DNA from: Bacillota bacterium | GTDB lineage: Bacteria; Bacillota; Bacilli; Paenibacillales; NBRC-103111 | Direction of reading: 5' to 3' | Length of the DNA stretch: 25,460 nucleotides | NCBI GenBank assembly: GCA_023393235.1 | Contig: JAEWMH010000179.1 | Location: forward strand, 1 to 25,460 | Shown: one piece after another, positions 22,758-25,460 of the stretch | Layout: each line of letters starts with the position of its first letter | How positions within the stretch are numbered: the first letter of the stretch is position 1 | The notes under the pieces: generated by a model | Databases searched by the model: none | The model's input: only the letters and a program-made list of their open reading frames with translations | Told to the model about the DNA's origin: nothing | Position numbers and translations under genes: made by a program

Positions 22758-23246
22758 TTAACTTATCCACGTCATCTTTGATTCCTTAATTCCCCACTGC
22801 TCATCCTTGAAGTGTACAATACTCTTCACGCCGATGGCACCAAGCCCCGATTTATATTTGGACCCCTCAAATAATACTTCTTTGGAGGAAACGAAATCCG
22901 CTTCTTCTATCCGAAGCAGTATGCCGGCCAAACTCAGGGTGTCTTGGTTGAATAATCCCTTTTCTTTGAGCTGGTCAAAGGTGGCATCCATTACCTCGAC
23001 CTTATATTTCTCTTTGAAGTAAACGGCTATCTGCTCCTTAGCAGATTCATCAACGTCCTTGAATGTACTCATATCAATGGCGATATACTTCATTTCATGG
23101 TTCAGGGCTTCATCCAGCTTTACCATAGAATCCAACGCGGCGATGTATATTTCAGCTAGATGCTCCTGTGGATCTACGCCTTTACTACAGGCAGGCAGGA
23201 GCAATGACATAAACAAAAGAAGGATTGCAAAAGGAGCTGGCTTCAT
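22758..23246 (-). CDS. Small lipoprotein of unknown function
   Basis: This 162-residue protein has a lipoprotein signal peptide, MKPAPFAILLLFMSLLLPAC, with the lipobox LPAC and lipidated Cys at residue 20. The mature part is charged and probably alpha/beta, beginning with helices (EHLAEIYIAALDSMVKLDEALNHEM) and ending IVHFKDEQWGIKESKMTWIS. I do not recognise a named family. The ATG at 23246 is chosen because AAGGGGG sits seven bases upstream; an ATG at 23252 is too close to it, and the longer frame starting at 23318 would precede the signal peptide with unrelated residues. It is monocistronic, divergent from the acetyltransferase gene, and followed by the antisense promoter. Confidence 0.8.
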   Translation of the reverse strand: MKPAPFAILLLFMSLLLPACSKGVDPQEHLAEIYIAALDSMVKLDEALNHEMKYIAIDMSTFKDVDESAKEQIAVYFKEKYKVEVMDATFDQLKEKGLFNQDTLSLAGILLRIEEADFVSSKEVLFEGSKYKSGLGAIGVKSIVHFKDEQWGIKESKMTWIS

Positions 23247-23312
23247 GTTCATTCCCCCTTTACCCTTACAATGAATCATACTATCCATACAACGGATCGA
23301 AGCCAGATAAGG

Positions 23313-23340
23313 TTGCAAATTATTTACCGCTTGTTATAAT
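23313..23340 (+). promoter_or_regulatory. Promoter of the GNAT gene
   Basis: TTGCAA (23313-23318) and TATAAT (23335-23340) are 16 bp apart, and the -10 is extended by TG two bases before it (TGTTATAAT). It lies about 50 bp before the acetyltransferase start. Confidence 0.6.
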
Positions 23341-23390
23341 CGCCATGTTGATACCTTCGATAACTTAACGAAACCGGGGTGGCATTCTTA

Positions 23391-23855
23391 ATGAATTCAA
23401 ATCAAGTCACATTTAGAGAAGCAACCATACAGGACCTGGACAGAATTGTTTATATTCTATCCGATGACGTTTTGGGCCAAACAAGAGAGCTTTATATACA
23501 CCCTTTGCCAGAAAGTTATACGAACGCATTTCAAGCAATTCACTCCGACCCCAACAATGAATTGATAGTGGCTTGTTATGGGGAAGAGATTGTAGGAATG
23601 CAACAGATTACATTTACGACATATATGAGCCATCAAGGAGGCTGTAGAGCTACAATTGAGAGTGTTCGCGTCGCCTCCTCTGAACGCGGGAAGGGTATAG
23701 GTTCTTTGTTGATACAATGGGCGATTCAGCGGGCTAAAGAACGTGGATGCCGATTGGTACAGCTAACAACGGATAAAAAAAGACCCAAAGCACTGCATTT
23801 CTATGAAAAATTAGGTTTTAAAGCATCTCACGAGGGATTGAAATTACACCTTTAG
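23391..23855 (+). CDS. GNAT-family N-acetyltransferase
   Basis: This 154-residue enzyme belongs to the Gcn5-related acetyltransferases, which move an acetyl group from acetyl-CoA to an amine. VTFREATIQDLDRIVYIL is the usual first strand and helix. EEIVGMQQITFTTYMSHQGGCRATIESVRVASSERGKGIGSLLI contains the acetyl-CoA loop (R/Q-x-x-G-x-G/A as RGKGIG). FYEKLGFKASHEGLKLHL is the typical ending. The ATG at 23391 follows GGGGTGG with 8-nt spacing; a GTG four codons earlier is less likely. It stands alone with its own promoter and terminator. The substrate is unknown. Confidence 0.9.
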   Translation: MNSNQVTFREATIQDLDRIVYILSDDVLGQTRELYIHPLPESYTNAFQAIHSDPNNELIVACYGEEIVGMQQITFTTYMSHQGGCRATIESVRVASSERGKGIGSLLIQWAIQRAKERGCRLVQLTTDKKRPKALHFYEKLGFKASHEGLKLHL

Positions 23856-23867
23856 GCCAGATCCGTA

Positions 23868-23915
23868 AAAAAGCAAGCTCCCTCCCGAAACTACATGGAT
23901 GGTTGCTTGCTTTTT
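23868..23915. terminator. Bidirectional intrinsic terminator
   Basis: AAAAAGCAAGC (23868-23878) and GCTTGCTTTTT (23905-23915) form an 11-bp stem with a 26-nt loop. It serves the convergent acetyltransferase and GH43 genes. Confidence 0.8.
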
Positions 23916-23922
23916 CTATTGG

Positions 23923-24888
23923 TTATGGAAATATGGTTCGTAACGAATTCTGAAATTCCGGCATCCCCTCTTTATTCCACAGCAGCTTCATCCAATACGC
24001 ATGACGGTTGGGATCATAAAGCGGATTTCCCTCAATCCGTTCATACGGTCTTGCATGAAATACAACGACATCCTCGCCGCTTTCCGATACGGTAAAGCTG
24101 TTGTGCCCTGGACCGAACACACCCAACTCTTCATCCGTCCTCAGAACCGGGCAGCGGGCCTTGGACCAAGTACGTGGGTCGAGTAAATCCCCGTCTGCAT
24201 CCGCGCTTAACAGACCCATGCAGTAACAGGCTCCTGTTGCGCTTGCGGAATAAGCAAGGTATATCCGCCCGTTCCTTTTGAGGACAGCAGGCCCCTCATT
24301 GACCCAAAACCCTACCCGTTCCCAGTCGTAATCCGGCGTACTCAGGAGAACCTGGACTGTTCTCAGCTTTACGGGTGATTCCATTTGGGCAATGTACAGG
24401 TTCGAGATCCCTTTTTCCCCACCTACCTTCTCCGCCCAAACAAAATAATAATTCCCGCCATGGTCAAATACAGTGGCATCCAATGAAAAGTCCGTAAAGG
24501 AATAGGGATCCTCATCTGCAGCCTGCATGATACCAAGCTCCGTCCATGCATCCGTTAACGGGTCTGGGCCTTGGCAGCCCAGTACAAAAGGACGGATGCG
24601 CCACTGATCTTCCATCTCACCAGCAGCGAAATACAGATACCACCGGCCGTCTATCCAATGTAATTCCGGAGCCCAAATATGCTTGCTCATCGGGCCGGCA
24701 TTATGCCTGGTCCATATGGTAACCGGCTTGGCCTGTGACAATCCCGGCAGGGTTCGGGACCGCCGGAGCTCGATAGCATCATACGCCGGAACAGACGCCG
24801 TAAAGTAATAATACCCGTCTGTATGCTTATACACATAAGGATCCGCCCTTTGCGTGATCAAGGGATGAACCGTGTTTTGAACCTCCAT
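23923..24888 (-). CDS. GH43-family glycoside hydrolase
   Basis: This 321-residue five-bladed beta-propeller enzyme has no signal peptide, so it acts inside the cell. The three family carboxylates are visible: the general base D16 in ADPYVY, the pKa-tuning D137 in DFSLDATVF, and the general acid E198 in NEGPAVL. SKHIWAPELHWIDGRWYLYFAA is a strong family signature. The closest annotated types are alpha-L-arabinofuranosidases or beta-xylosidases that trim imported oligosaccharides; the exact linkage cannot be read from sequence alone. The start at 24888 is set by AAAGGAGGG about eight bases upstream, which lies in the 16-bp gap after the GH88 stop, so the two genes form an operon. A longer frame starting at 24930 would overlap GH88. 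Confidence 0.9.
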   Translation of the reverse strand: MEVQNTVHPLITQRADPYVYKHTDGYYYFTASVPAYDAIELRRSRTLPGLSQAKPVTIWTRHNAGPMSKHIWAPELHWIDGRWYLYFAAGEMEDQWRIRPFVLGCQGPDPLTDAWTELGIMQAADEDPYSFTDFSLDATVFDHGGNYYFVWAEKVGGEKGISNLYIAQMESPVKLRTVQVLLSTPDYDWERVGFWVNEGPAVLKRNGRIYLAYSASATGACYCMGLLSADADGDLLDPRTWSKARCPVLRTDEELGVFGPGHNSFTVSESGEDVVVFHARPYERIEGNPLYDPNRHAYWMKLLWNKEGMPEFQNSLRTIFP

Positions 24889-24904
24889 CTGCCCGCCCTC
24901 CTTT

Positions 24905-25460
24905 CTAGTACACCTTCCGCTTCCATCCATTCAATTTGGCAAGAGCCTCCACGTAGAAATAATCTCCGTAGATCAGCGAAACGTTCACATTGGAATTCGC
25001 CGGTTTATGGCTTGTGCCGCCTAGAAGAATTCCCTCATGATCCGGCATATCCCAAGTACCGTACTGCTCCGTCAGGGCGCGGAGGATTCTGCATGCGTTT
25101 CTATGGTACAAAGAGGATTCCGCCGCAGGCACCAGCTCCGCAATTTCCAGAAGCCCCGAGGCTGCAATGGCTGCAGCTGAAGTATCACGCGGCTCATGCT
25201 CCGGGTTCGGGACACGGAAGTCCCAGGGGGGAACACCATCCTCCGGAAGTGAAGCCAGGAAATAATGAGCCACCCGTTTAGCCGCATCCAGATAACGGAT
25301 ATCATTGGTATTCCGGTAGGTATTGGCCATTCCGTAAAGCGCCCAGGACTGCCCACGGCTCCAGGAGGATTCCGGTCCATAGCCTTGTCCGCCTATGGAT
25401 TCCATTTTTTCCCCTGTCTCCGGATCGAAGCTCACAATATGGCGGCATGAACCGTCTGCC
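24905..25460 (-). CDS. GH88 unsaturated glucuronyl/rhamnogalacturonyl hydrolase (partial)
   Basis: The frame enters from the right edge (ADGSCRHIVSFDPETGE) and stops at 24905, so the window holds the C-terminal 184 residues of a protein that is usually 350-400 long. WSRGQSWALYGMANTYR, RVAHYFLASLPEDGVPPWDF, PRDTSAAAIAASGLLEIA (with the conserved catalytic-region Asp) and SLIYGDYFYVEALAKL are signatures of the alpha6/alpha6-barrel GH88 family. These enzymes remove unsaturated uronic acid from the products of polysaccharide lyases by vinyl-ether hydration. It is the upstream partner of the GH43 gene, 16 bp away. The GH88/GH105 distinction cannot be settled on the part seen, though GH88 is favoured. 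Confidence 0.88.
   Translation of the reverse strand, partial: ADGSCRHIVSFDPETGEKMESIGGQGYGPESSWSRGQSWALYGMANTYRNTNDIRYLDAAKRVAHYFLASLPEDGVPPWDFRVPNPEHEPRDTSAAAIAASGLLEIAELVPAAESSLYHRNACRILRALTEQYGTWDMPDHEGILLGGTSHKPANSNVNVSLIYGDYFYVEALAKLNGWKRKVY

Overview
The window looks like chromosomal DNA of a Paenibacillus-type member of the Bacillota. The evidence is strong AGGAGG-type ribosome binding sites, S-layer homology (SLH) domain proteins, a membrane-anchored AraC regulator with a large extracytoplasmic sensor, a GH88/GH43 sugar operon, and long A/T-flanked intrinsic terminators. No rRNA, tRNA, CRISPR array, transposase or phage module was seen.

Layout. (1) Positions 1-2405: the last codons of an upstream gene, a shared terminator and a membrane AraC regulator. 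(2) 2660-6006: two convergent secreted proteins, one with CAP and copper-amine-oxidase-N-like domains, the other an SLH protein. (3) 6344-7700: a MarR regulator and an NmrA-like oxidoreductase, translationally coupled, with a large palindromic operator over the promoter and a degenerate direct repeat on each side. (4) 7784-9391: an XRE-type regulator overlapping a dead linear-amide C-N hydrolase gene, with three copies of a 15-bp palindrome at its promoter. (5) 9538-10674: a two-TM protein with PQQ-like segments, followed by a cluster of small palindromic repeats. (6) 10981-17094: a 2037-residue S-layer-anchored protein joining a phosphodiester glycosidase domain and a purple-acid-phosphatase-like domain. 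(7) 17435-18457: an old yellow enzyme. (8) 18511-22523: a glycosyltransferase divergent from a Thr-rich repeat protein that lacks a signal peptide. (9) 22543-22742: a very small locus that reads as a BsrE/Fst-like type I toxin-antitoxin, possibly decayed. (10) 22758-23855: a lipoprotein and a GNAT acetyltransferase. (11) 23923-25460: a GH88 to GH43 operon cut by the window edge.

How genes may work together. The AraC regulator, GH43 and GH88 fit uptake and breakdown of plant or polysaccharide sugars. The giant protein could remove sugar from a phosphodiester and then release phosphate at the cell surface. The glycosyltransferase and Thr-rich protein are a plausible enzyme-substrate pair for a glycosylated surface or spore layer. 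The least obvious element is the small antisense-regulated peptide locus near 22.6 kb, which is too short for ordinary gene calling. All functions are inferred from sequence reading alone.
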